From Trichobilharzia regenti (Eukaryota; Platyhelminthes; Trematoda; Strigeidida; Schistosomatidae): a stretch of DNA of 64,000 nucleotides. The position numbers were made by a program, and so were the translations under genes. Under the pieces are notes generated by a model. It saw nothing but the letters and a program-made list of their open reading frames with translations. It did no database searches and had not been told where the DNA came from. Positions within the stretch are counted from its first letter, which is position 1. Every line of letters starts with the position of its first letter. The stretch is taken from positions 147,265,632 to 147,329,631 of the forward strand of contig OX235270.1 of NCBI GenBank assembly GCA_944472135.2, given 5' to 3'. This document shows positions 22,217 to 31,003 of this stretch, in pieces.

Positions 22217-22885
22217 GTAGGCTGAGGGTGTTCGGTGACTCTGCGTGTTTGATCACCGCAGTCTCGCAGGATTGCTTGCGTTCGATGGTATCATCGCGTG
22301 AGTAATTCTGAAGTTGGGCGGCGCGTGTTTGAACACAGTGGAGATCACCATTCATTTGGTGTCGTCATCTGGAAACATTGGCTCCGGTGGCTTGGACATT
22401 TGCTGCGAATGTCACCCCAGAGGCTTCCGTACAGGTCTCTGTTCGCTGGCCAGCCCTGGGACGGGATGGAAAAGGCGGAGAGGTGGTCAGTCCATGACGT
22501 GGCGTCGTAGGATGAAGGATTTTTGTGCTAGATTAGCATCGGTTTGTGTGTCACGACTCCCTAGTTGGAGTCCGAGAGATAGCTTGAATCGATGGCTCGA
22601 AACGTTATCGGATATGGCCAAGAATCGTAATCAGTGGCGAACGTGTTGTGATTTCCTTCTTTCTTCCCTTCCCGATGATAGTTAACTAATACAGTTTGAA
22701 CTTGTTAAGCATGATTGTTTTCCTTCCAGATGAAGTTCTTTATCCGTTCTCTACTTATATTTTTTTCTTTTCCTTCTTTCTTTCTTTTGATCTATGTTGT
22801 TTTATTATTACTGTGTGGCGCATCCTTCTTAGTGCCATATTGTACCAAGTTTTTTATGCGTTTAAATAAATAAAAAAATAAAAAA
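21429..22885 (+). mobile_element. 5'-truncated RTE-type LINE copy with target-site duplication
   Basis: The sequence starts abruptly inside the RT (RGCIDHVFTLRQ) right after the 12-bp duplication. It ends with an A-rich tail (AAATAAATAAAAAAATAAAAAA) directly before the second copy of the duplication. It is related to, but clearly diverged from, the RTE of the tandem array. The coding part spans 21429-22683, with frameshifts after 22216 and near 22500. Confidence 0.88.
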
Positions 22886-22897
22886 ATATGCGGCTTG
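22886..22897 (+). repeat. 3' target-site duplication of the RTE copy
   Basis: Exact copy of 21417-21428 immediately after the A-rich tail. Confidence 0.85.
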
Positions 22898-22899
22898 CA

Positions 22900-23553
22900 T
22901 TGATGGTGTTGTGTACAGCACCAAACAGGGATATGCGTGTGTGTTCTGGCAGCTCTCACAAGGATAACACAGAATCTGATTACCCTCGTGTTTAATCCCT
23001 AAAACTTCCCTTTGCCTTTAAGTTACTTTCGTTTTATTTTGTAAATACAACTGGACTGTATAAGGACTGTATAATATCAAGATAAAGTTTCATTTTGAAA
23101 CCAACAAACAGATGACGTGATAAAACTTCTCATGATATTTAAGAAAAATGAAAAAAAAACTAGAGATATGTTTTATGATTTTTTTAGAATTTACTGATAT
23201 ATACGGTAAGATTTAAGAATCCATGCACAAATGACATAGACACGTTTGTTGTCTGAAAACTGTCAGATATCGCTTTTGATTTCATTAAATCTACTACATG
23301 GTTAGACATATGATCAGAAAAGTAAAGAAGAGTGTCTAGATTTCAATGCTATGCTACAAAAAATGACTCTCATTTCCCCTGATCATTTATCATTGGAAAT
23401 TAAAACTGTTAGAAAATAGACATTTAGTGTTTTGAAAATCTGATAGCATACACACAAACAGAAGGCTAAATTAGCTTCAAAATGATTGCACAGTAGAACA
23501 AAATAAACGAACGATGTCAAGAAGCAGAAGAGAATTAAAAAAAAACAGACATT
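22900..23553. other. AT-rich spacer without recognised gene
   Basis: No gene or element recognised. Confidence 0.5.
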
Positions 23554-23554
23554 T

Positions 23555-24530
23555 ATTACTATTATTATTATTATTCCCTTAGGTCTCAAGTGGAAAATAA
23601 GGCTTCAACAAAACATCTCTACTTCGTCCTATTTTCTGTGCTCCTCTTTAAATGGCTAGTCACACAATCGCCCATAAATTCCTACCTCCTCCTGCTCCTC
23701 TACAAACGGTTTCCTTCATGTCACCTTCACAGAGGTCAACCCACTTGTCACTTCCCATTAGGGTTCAACTCGAGCGATGACCTGCATTGCATCTTATGTC
23801 ATTCAACGGCCTCCTCAACGTAAGCCTCATCCATCCATCCATCCATCTCCACTTTCTTCCGAATATTTGGTAAGCGATCATCACCTCTTGGTTGGTTTGT
23901 TTCCAGCCAGCCTACCAGCCAGAGTTTCTTGTTTGCTAATTCTTCCTGCCCAGCCAACCGGTCATCTGATCTTCAGTGTACATGCAGAGAATGGTGACAG
24001 CTGCTGATGAATGTCTGCAATCTGTTGGAAATGCTTTCCGTGACACGCTGGCCATGTTTCTCACCCATATAGAAGAAGTGTCTGAATGACTGACTGACTG
24101 ACTACACATTTGTGTTTAACAGAATCCCAATCTTGTTCCTCGTGATTCTGAGGCGGAGTGCAGAAGATGTGAAAATCGCTTTCGCGTTGATGAAGGCGTG
24201 CGTATGTTGCCTTTACAATTCTCGCTAGCTAGCTGGCTGACTGGTTGATTGGCTTTGACATCTTCATCCGTTCTGACTGCCTGTAGTTGAAATTGTGCTT
24301 CCTAGCTGGATAAGTGAAGACAGGAATTTAACTAATTCAAATTTCTCATGTCGATGGTGATTGGCGCTGGTTGTTGTTGGTTGGTTGGTTGGTTGTTTAT
24401 CTCCACCTCCTCCATCTTGTCTATGTTCATCTAGAGTCCTCTCTTCGCTGATAGCCAGCCTCTTCTGCCGACTTGTTGACTTTCGCCTGTACGTCTTTGG
24501 ATTTGTGTGGCACTAAGCATAAATACAAAC
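23555..24530 (-). mobile_element. RTE (SR2-like) LINE fragment with unexpanded TTGG site
   Basis: A minus-strand copy whose 3' end (AAT-type run, then GGGAA) lies near 23576. It is colinear with 10835-9180 in reverse complement. At 24373-24396 it has only about three TTGG units where the two other copies carry 117 and 187. The frame is broken and there is no intact RT motif. Confidence 0.75.
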
Positions 24531-24654
24531 AGACACTTGCGTTTATTAAATTTCGTTTATGTAATATTATTCATAGGTGCTAATAAAATATTACAAGGAG
24601 AAAGGTGAATTCATTCAAAAAAGAGCGTAATATTGTCCTTATTTAAGATCATGT

Positions 24655-25545
24655 GACACGTGATTACAGTATAGTCTGATTTCCCACAAACTGGAAGATA
24701 TGCAAGTGGAAAGCAACAAGCTGGCAGAACAAGCATCCACAGAAGATAGGACTTCCTTCAAATGAACACAGATAAAACAGATGTGGTGATGAAGATTCCT
24801 GGCCAACAACAACAGCAACAACAACAACAGACAACAATCAGCCTGCATAAATGGGAGGAACCTGAAAGAAACAACCTCCTTCACCTACCCACCTACCTAA
24901 ATGGGAAGCATCGTTTCAACTTCGGGCCGACGGGAGTGACGAGAATATGAAAGCCAGAATCGGAAAAGCAAGACAGGCTTTCATTACTCTGAAGTCTGTG
25001 TGGAAGTCAACAGCACTGCTCACCATCAAAAATAACACCTGGATTTCCAACTCCAATGTGAAGTCAGTCAGTGCTACTTATTATACAGATCAGAGACTTG
25101 ACCAGCGCGTCATAAAGAGCATCTCAAACAAACTACAGACCTTCATTAACAGTTGTCTTCGCTCAATACCACTCAAGATCAGATGGCCGGACAGAAAAGA
25201 TCAGCAACAGGGTGGGAACTCTGGCAATGAGCGAACCAACACAGGAGGAACTGATTGTGAAACAAATAGGCAGGAAGAAATGAAGATGGATTGGATTGTG
25301 GCCATACACTGAGGACATCACTAGATAGGCCATTTCTCGAGTGGAACCCGAAAAGGAAGCGGGTGGCGAGTTTGTCGTCAGCGTGAGGGTGACTTGGAGG
25401 AGGTCATGTGAGGAGGAGATGAAACCATGTGGGGAGACTTGGAGCGGAGTGAAAACGTTGTCAGAAAACAGAAGGCAATGGAGACTTGGGCGGCTGAAGC
25501 CTTATGTTCCTCTAGGAATTAAAGGATATAATAATAAATAATAGT
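24655..25545 (+). mobile_element. RTE (SR2-like) LINE fragment
   Basis: Starts near the motif C to D interval and contains MNTDKTDVVMKIPGQQQQ (24762-24820), then a frameshift. The thumb segment 24947-25312 follows (KARIGKARQAFITLKSVW, NSNVKSVSATY, LKIRWPDRKDQQQGG, QEEMKMDW). The terminal block is RVTWRRSCEEEMKPCGETW ... LGRLKPYVPLGIKGYNNK, ending near 25541. It is non-functional because of 5' truncation and frameshifts. Confidence 0.8.
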
Positions 25546-25549
25546 AGTC

Positions 25550-26322
25550 ACTTTTTAAAATTATTCTGACGAGTTTTGTTCTACATTTCCACTTGTCGAT
25601 ATTGAGAAGACAAACACATAAAAGACGAATAACGCTTTTTCGCAGAAATTAAATTCTGTTTGGTAATATTCCTTTGAAAAATCTCAAACACGTATTAATT
25701 CAATTTTCTATAGTGTGGTTTCTGTCCCACTTCCGGTTTCTTTCACGGTCTAAAATTTTTATGGGATGTAACTGCATTTAAAAAAGGTAGTTTCTATTGA
25801 TACACGAATTTCAAAATGCTTGTTCTCAGTGATTGGAGAATAACTCGATTTTCGTGGACAGCTCAAAGCTGCGGTAAATAATGAATTTAAACCATTTTAT
25901 TTCTTTGGTATAGACGTGATATCTAGCTCTCGATTAAAGGACGCAGGTACTGCGCAACAGTTTTCCCTGTCCTCCTTTATGGCTGTTAGATATGGCCATT
26001 GAAAGAGGAAGACACGAAGATGCATACTGTCTTTAATCACAGACATATGTTTTCTACTTCCCCCTGTTGCATGGTATAAGGTGGCGAGTAATATTGAGGT
26101 TGGGGCAGACATTTCTAGGTAGAGGAGGGGATTCTATTGATCAGGTCGTGAAGCTAAACTGATTAAGAATACTAGAACACATATGGTGTGTCCCAAGCCA
26201 TCACCTTCCTTGGCAATCAATGTTAGCTGACATGCATAAATGAAAAACTCCAGTGAATATCAGAGAAATTGAGAAAAATAGTGGAGAATTTATAGGTTTA
26301 TGGATTCCACATAAAGCCAAAG
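25550..26322. other. AT-rich spacer without recognised gene
   Basis: A 71-residue minus-strand frame (25897-26112) has no recognisable motif and is probably a chance frame. Confidence 0.45.
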
Positions 26323-26324
26323 TA

Positions 26325-26450
26325 ATAACCATATCTTGACCTCTTTCTTTTGCACGTAGAATCCCAGTTGTTTTGACTGAATAGCAGTAGCTTCTGCTAT
26401 TCGCTATCTGGAGGCCTTTGACAACTTATTCGCCACTCTGTAGAAGAAAG
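26325..26450 (-). mobile_element. PLE C-terminal fragment
   Basis: The minus strand reads RIAEATAIQSKQLGFYVQKKE, similar in order to the AEAIAIKRHKPNLCLQKE end of the PLE at 28040-28100. The match is short and degraded. Confidence 0.4.
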
Positions 26451-26506
26451 ACAAAAATATTCTTGAATGCTGGCTTTATGGCTTGTTTGGACCGCATAAT
26501 CTAACA

Positions 26507-26686
26507 ATGAAATATTTTTGGTTCTTACTACTGCTTTATTTAGCCACATTGGTGGTTGGTGTTGCCGAGCACGAAAAATTAAGTTCTTTGAGTAATAATT
26601 ATAATGTAACTGACTACACAGGAGTAGCTACAACGATCGATTTAAGTGGAACTGCCTGGTCTTGTCACTTAGTCTTCCGATTGTGA
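26507..26686 (+). CDS. Small ORF with signal-peptide-like N-terminus (possible first exon)
   Basis: The ATG at 26507 opens a 59-residue frame. It starts MKYFWFLLLLYLATLVVG: a basic residue, a hydrophobic core and small residues (VGVA) suitable for signal-peptidase cleavage before EHEK. An NVT glycosylation sequon follows. A possible splice donor (AAT|GTAACT) lies at 26605, so this could be exon 1 of a small secreted-protein gene. Schistosome micro-exon genes have such first exons, but no downstream exon or homology can be shown here. It lies in DNA without recognised repeats. The alternative is a chance hydrophobic frame in AT-rich sequence. Confidence 0.3.
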   Translation: MKYFWFLLLLYLATLVVGVAEHEKLSSLSNNYNVTDYTGVATTIDLSGTAWSCHLVFRL

Positions 26687-26689
26687 TGA

Positions 26690-27245
26690 ATCACAACATG
26701 TTATATAATGATAGTGATAACTGCTGCTAACCGGCATCAAAATATTCTGAATTGTTTGTTTTACTTTGCTGGTCATCACTTTGCTTCTGTATGTCACCTG
26801 TGTGAAATGAAAGTGTATGAAGTGAGGCTTGTTTGCAAATGGACAACAATTATTTTCCAACTTCAAATTTTAGTGTATGCGCTGAAGATGTTGCATTGAG
26901 CAGGTCAATGAAAGCTTCTCAAATTACCTATTCAGCTCAGAGAACACAATCACATCAAAATATTTTTTAAATTTTCTTCGGTATATGTTTCCTTATCAGT
27001 TTTTCTGCATATAGCTATTATGAACTATAGTGTCGTAAATAGTCTTAAATTTCTAGTCACATCTCTTGAATGTATACGATTATGATAATGTACCAAAGTA
27101 TCTTTACCAAATATTTAATGTACTTCAGAAGCATGAAGCTAGTTAAATGTGAATATTATTGTGTATATTAGCTATGGAAGTTAACTAAAAAAAAACCAGA
27201 ACTCTATGTACAAAAAAGAAACAGGTTCATATTAACTATTATTAA
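26690..27245. other. AT-rich spacer without recognised gene
   Basis: No exon with clear coding signature was found downstream of the signal-peptide-like ORF. Confidence 0.45.
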
Positions 27246-27249
27246 CCTG

Positions 27250-28130
27250 TCCTGTTATGGAATTTATTATTATTATTAATGAGGTCCACCCAAACATTGA
27301 ATTCACCATGGAATACGAACATAACGATGAGTTTAATTTCCTGGACCTAAATGTAAAAAGAAGAAACGATGGAACGGTCGAAAAGTCCATCTACAGGAAA
27401 GAAACTTGGACCGGACAATACCTTCATTATAACAGCTTCTGCCCTATGAGCTACAAGCGGGGATTAGTGAGAACACTATACGACAGGGCCAGGAAGTTAT
27501 GTTCGCCTAACAAAGTAGAAGAAGAATTAAGCTTTGTCGAAAAATGCCTTAAAGAAAATGGGTATCCAAAAGAATTTATCCTAAAGTACAGCAAAGAAAG
27601 AGATGAGAAAGAGAAACCTCCAACAGTTGAGAAGAAGAAAGTGTTCATTTGCCTCCCATACAAAGGAGAAACCGTATCGCAAAAGATTGAAAAGAGGATG
27701 AAGGGAGCAATAAAGAGATGTTTCCCTGCAGCCAATTTGGTGACACTATACAGTACTACGTGCTCTATAAGGCAATCAAAACTGGATAAGTACCTTGATG
27801 ATGTTACCTCCAACTGCATTTATAAATTTACGTGTACCTGCGGCAGCAAGTACATTGGAAGGACAGAAAGAAGGGCTTCTATCCGGTTTTCAGAGCATAT
27901 TCCAAGAAACTTATGCGTAAAGGAAGCAGATATTTACAAAGTTCATCCACCAGACACCATGTGGATACGGGTCATTTTGTCGAGATTTCTAAATCCTTCA
28001 AAATATTAAACATACAAAGGACAGCGATTCTACTACGATTTGCTGAAGCAATTGCAATCAAACGTCACAAACCAAACTTATGCCTACAGAAAGAGAGTGT
28101 GGTCAATCTTTCACTTTCATTACACTGATT
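27250..28130 (+). mobile_element. PLE 3' half: RT thumb to GIY-YIG endonuclease
   Basis: The element begins right after the RT core and runs through the linker and endonuclease to the stop at 28126. The 5' boundary is diffuse. Two overlapping frames (27257-28009 and 27832-28128) cover it; a single frameshift near 27900-27925 separates them. It is the cleanest PLE coding sequence of the window. Confidence 0.8.
27257..28009 (+). pseudogene. PLE polyprotein C-terminal part
   Basis: The frame has an ATG at 27257 but its start is not native. It reads IEFTMEYEHNDEFNFLDLNV (typical of the PLE segment after motif C), then KRGLVRTLYDRARKLC and KCLKENGYPKEFI. KVFICLPYKGETVSQKI and KRCFPAANLVTLYSTTCSI follow, then IYKFTCTCGSKYIGRTERR, the Cys-rich GIY-YIG core with Arg. 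The C-terminus after HIPRNL switches frame; the true continuation (DTGHFVEISKSFKIL ... LRFAEAIAIKRHKPN) lies in 27920-28125. In PLEs the RT copies RNA and the GIY-YIG domain cuts DNA. The catalytic RT motifs A-C are absent here. Confidence 0.8.
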
Positions 28131-28134
28131 AGTC

Positions 28135-28525
28135 ATAACACTAGTGAGCTCAACTCACTAAGCAGGTTTTCAAATTGATGAACCTTGACCTTTTTGAGTT
28201 GCTATATTGACACTGTTTATTAGATTTTTCTGTTTTCTGCCTTCTCTCACCCCCCTCCTTTTTTTTATTTCATAGTTTGATAGTATATAAATTGATGGTG
28301 ACTTAGATTATAATACTTATATTTCAGATGCGTTCACCTAATAATGTTTTCTCTATTACCTTTCAAACAATGAAGTATGAAATGTTATTATTTATAACCA
28401 TTGTAATTTCAGGTAGTTTGCCGCTGATGAGAACCTGTGAAATAGAATGATATCATTTCATACTGCAAATCTTGTCTTTCTTTCTCTATCAAAATTTATC
28501 AAGGGAACCAAATGTATGAAATATT
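28135..28525. other. PLE 3' tail / AT-rich spacer with ribozyme-like core
   Basis: No ORF. Contains a T-rich run near 28255 and a CTGATGA...GAAA arrangement at 28405-28480, listed separately. Confidence 0.45.
28405..28480 (+). ncRNA. Candidate hammerhead ribozyme remnant in a PLE tail
   Basis: A perfect CTGATGA box is followed eight bases later by GAAA. The flanks TTTGCCG and CTGCAAA can pair as stem I. The TAGAATGAT/ATCATTTCA segment can pair as stem III. Stem II (GAACCTGT) pairs poorly, so activity is doubtful. PLE terminal repeats are known to carry hammerhead motifs, which fits the position about 290 bp after the PLE stop. Confidence 0.35.
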
Positions 28526-28529
28526 ATAT

Positions 28530-28703
28530 TATTATTATATCCTTTAATTCCTAGAGGAACATAGAGCCTCAGCCGCCCAAGTCTCCATTGCTTTCTGTTT
28601 TCTGCCAACTTTTTCACTCCGCTGCAAGTCTCCCCCATGCTTTCATCTCCTCCTCACATGACCTCCTCCAAGCCACCCTAGCATTGACGACAAACTCGCC
28701 AGT
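28530..28703 (-). mobile_element. RTE (SR2-like) 3'-end fragment
   Basis: The reverse complement reads the family terminus: TCGTC...GTGGCTTGGAGGAGGTCATGTGAGGAGGAG, then GCAATGGAGACTTGGGCGGC, then the GGAACATAG/AATTAAAGG end with an AT-rich tail. It directly abuts a PLE fragment at 28704, so one inserted next to or into the other. Confidence 0.75.
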
Positions 28704-28875
28704 CAAATATCGACAATTACCCCTCATATGCTACCTACAACTGTGTATACCGATTCACATGTATCTGCCAGAGCAGTTACTTTGGAAGAACAGAAAGAAG
28801 CGCCTAAGTTAGATTCTTCCAACATGTACCAAAAAGCTTCCGGTTAAAGGGGCAAAGTAATTAATTCACCGCCGA
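28704..28875 (+). mobile_element. PLE GIY-YIG fragment
   Basis: Reads NCVYRFTCICQSSYFGRTERS, a stop, then VRFFQHVPKSFRLKGQ. It is closely related to the fragment at 63820-64000. The YIG tyrosine-isoleucine is changed to YFG, and an in-frame stop follows. Confidence 0.65.
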
Positions 28876-28879
28876 GAAT

Positions 28880-29515
28880 CGGTCCCAGACCATGTGTGTG
28901 TGGCTGGTAAGTAAGTGGAGGGGACCAATTGATAGACACATTCAATAAGGGAAATATCAAAATTAAGTCCGAAGTAATAGAAGATGCCTAAAAATTACGT
29001 AACACTTATTGAGAGTGAAGAATTCTCCCAGAATACAGTTACTTATGAATAATTTTAGATCCACTGTCCACAAATATAAAAAAATATAGGCCAAGGAACT
29101 GCTGACAGTAGCTTTCAATGACTCTTCCTCACTGAGTTTTCTTCGGATGAGAATATGAATTTCTTTAAAGAAATAACCAATAATTAGAATGGCAACCACG
29201 CAGTCTCAGATGAAGAAAAGACGACAGGTGAGCGGATACGCACTTATTGTATTTCCCAGGGAAAAGTGCATTCTCGAAACAGAAAAAAATGTGTACAATT
29301 GAGCTATAAAATATTTCTTTCCAACCAGAGATACACAGAATGTTTTAGAAGGAAGAAATATCCCTTTTCAACTCTTAACGAAAGCTGTACAAAATCATTT
29401 ATCTGTAATCTACGAGTATTTCACTACTAAATCACTAGAGCAGATCATAGTCTTGATTGTACCATTTTTTTATTCCCTTCAGTCCAATCAGCTTGGGTGT
29501 TTTTATAATGTTTCT
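28880..29515. other. Spacer left of the tandem array
   Basis: No gene recognised. The bases directly before the first LTR (TTTATAATGTTTC) differ from those before the other three LTRs. Confidence 0.5.
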
Positions 29516-29516
29516 G

Positions 29517-29826
29517 TGTGGTGAGAGCAGGCTGCTAGCCAATTAGTAGACACTAATCTACGTCAATGTCTAAGTCACTAATATTGGTCGTGAGAAAAGT
29601 AAGAACGAGGCTGATTCAGCAACCAATCACAGTAAACTTAAACGTGGGCAAATATAATTCGCAGATAGATGGCTCCAATTTTTCGATGGTTACACGAAAC
29701 AACCAATCAGAAGACTGCGTTTTTCTACTTGGATAAGCTATAATAACGTATGTGAAATGTATATAAATACGTGTTGATTTCCGTAATAAAATGACCTGTT
29801 GCCGGCTCTTGTCTTCTGTTGTTACA
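29517..29826 (+). mobile_element. LTR 1 (310 bp)
   Basis: Starts TGTGGTGAGAGCAGGC and ends TTCTGTTGTTACA, the TG...CA form of an LTR. A TATAAATACG box and AATAAAATG polyadenylation-like signal lie in the last 70 bp. It differs from LTRs 2-4 at one obvious base (ATTAGTAG versus ATTGGTAG). The left flank is TTTATAATGTTTC. No primer-binding site follows. Confidence 0.75.
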
Positions 29827-29869
29827 TCTGCTGCTTTTTTTTTTCTCAAGAAATCTTGACTAGTTATAC

Positions 29870-30065
29870 TACTTTTTTATATTATAGCTTGATTCCACAC
29901 AGTATTTTTGATACAAGTATGGCATCTTCAGCAAATGATATCGGTAATCCAGATTTAGCAGGTGAACCATTGATATCAGGTGTGTGTCGGTAGGGGACCA
30001 AACCTCGGATTTTATGCATGGTCGGCAAGAGTTCTAACTGCTGCATCACACAGCACACTGCACAC
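29870..30065 (-). mobile_element. tRNA-headed SINE, unit 1
   Basis: On the minus strand the tRNA-like head (GATGCAGCAGTTAGAACTC; GAGGTTTGGTCCCC as B-box) is followed by a body shared with 15740-15910. It ends near the T-rich stretch at 29830-29880. The boxes are degraded relative to consensus. Confidence 0.5.
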
Positions 30066-30151
30066 AGACAGGCCGTAATGTTTCTTTAGGACAATATATT
30101 TCGAAACAGAATTTAAGATAATCAGTGGAGTTTGTGATTGTCATCTAATGT

Positions 30152-30865
30152 TTATTCTGTAAATAATTTCCAGTTAGTGTCTTTCAACATGCATCTGAGC
30201 TTGTCTAGGTTGTCTTGTGAGTAGCATCTCCATTGAACTTTACTGTAGAGGTGAGAGAGGACACCTTTATGTGATTTGGAATATATTTTAGGCAGTACAC
30301 GTATGATGCAGTGGTCAGAGTTAAGTAAAGGAGCACGTTTGCGAGCTTCATATATACCAACCTCATTGATAAATACTAGATCCAGTGTTTTACCAAGACG
30401 AGTGGCAAAGTTAACAACATTGTCATGACCAAGTGATATAAGGAAGGAGTGATCGCATGAGTTAAAATCACCAGTCACTATTGATAAAGAGTTCTCGAAG
30501 CAAGCTGCAGCAAAAGCGGTGAACTCATCAGCGAACATAGATAAATCCGATACGGTACAGCTAGGAGAGACATAAACATTAGAAATATAAATGAATTTGT
30601 ATTTTGACACGTGTTTCGGGCGACATCTCACAGTTATGCAATCAATGTAGTCATTCGAGAATTTGAAACAAACTTTGTTAGAAATGGACCATTTTGAGTG
30701 AATAAAAGTTGCAACACCTCCGCCACATTTTTTCTTGGAACAAACACGGTCTTGTCGAGAAACATTGAAATTGTTTAGAGACACAATATTGTCATCGTAT
30801 GAGTCATGGAGCCAGGTTTCTTGTAGAGTGACAATACCAGTATTGTGGTAGGTACTAGAAGACAA
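30152..30865 (-). CDS. CR1-type LINE endonuclease/exonuclease/phosphatase domain fragment, unit 1
   Basis: A 237-residue open frame with the EEP nuclease motifs in order: IVTLQETWLHD (catalytic Glu), CGGGVATFI, YVSPSC, SIVTGDFNSCDH, LGKTLDLVFIN and LLNSDHCIIRVL (catalytic SDH). It continues upstream without ATG as LPNKILDFQSLLSSS to about 30895, where it meets the RTE 5' end. The first codon at 30865 is TTG. In LINEs this domain nicks target DNA. Only this domain of the parent LINE remains, antisense to the RTE, with no stop inside. Confidence 0.75.
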   Translation of the reverse strand: MSSSTYHNTGIVTLQETWLHDSYDDNIVSLNNFNVSRQDRVCSKKKCGGGVATFIHSKWSISNKVCFKFSNDYIDCITVRCRPKHVSKYKFIYISNVYVSPSCTVSDLSMFADEFTAFAAACFENSLSIVTGDFNSCDHSFLISLGHDNVVNFATRLGKTLDLVFINEVGIYEARKRAPLLNSDHCIIRVLPKIYSKSHKGVLSHLYSKVQWRCYSQDNLDKLRCMLKDTNWKLFTE

Positions 30866-31003
30866 CAGAGACTGAAAATCCAGAATTTTGTTAGGCAGGG
30901 ACTGGCAGTTGGTACCCGACCGAAAGCTGCTACCTTGACGTGGTGGTCGGGCTTGAACACCGCAATGACCTAATCAAGCTATACTGGCTGAGACTTATGT
31001 CTC

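Noticed and set aside
24003..24050. CTGATGA followed by GAAA as another hammerhead
   Set aside because: It lies in degraded RTE sequence and I found no supporting stems.
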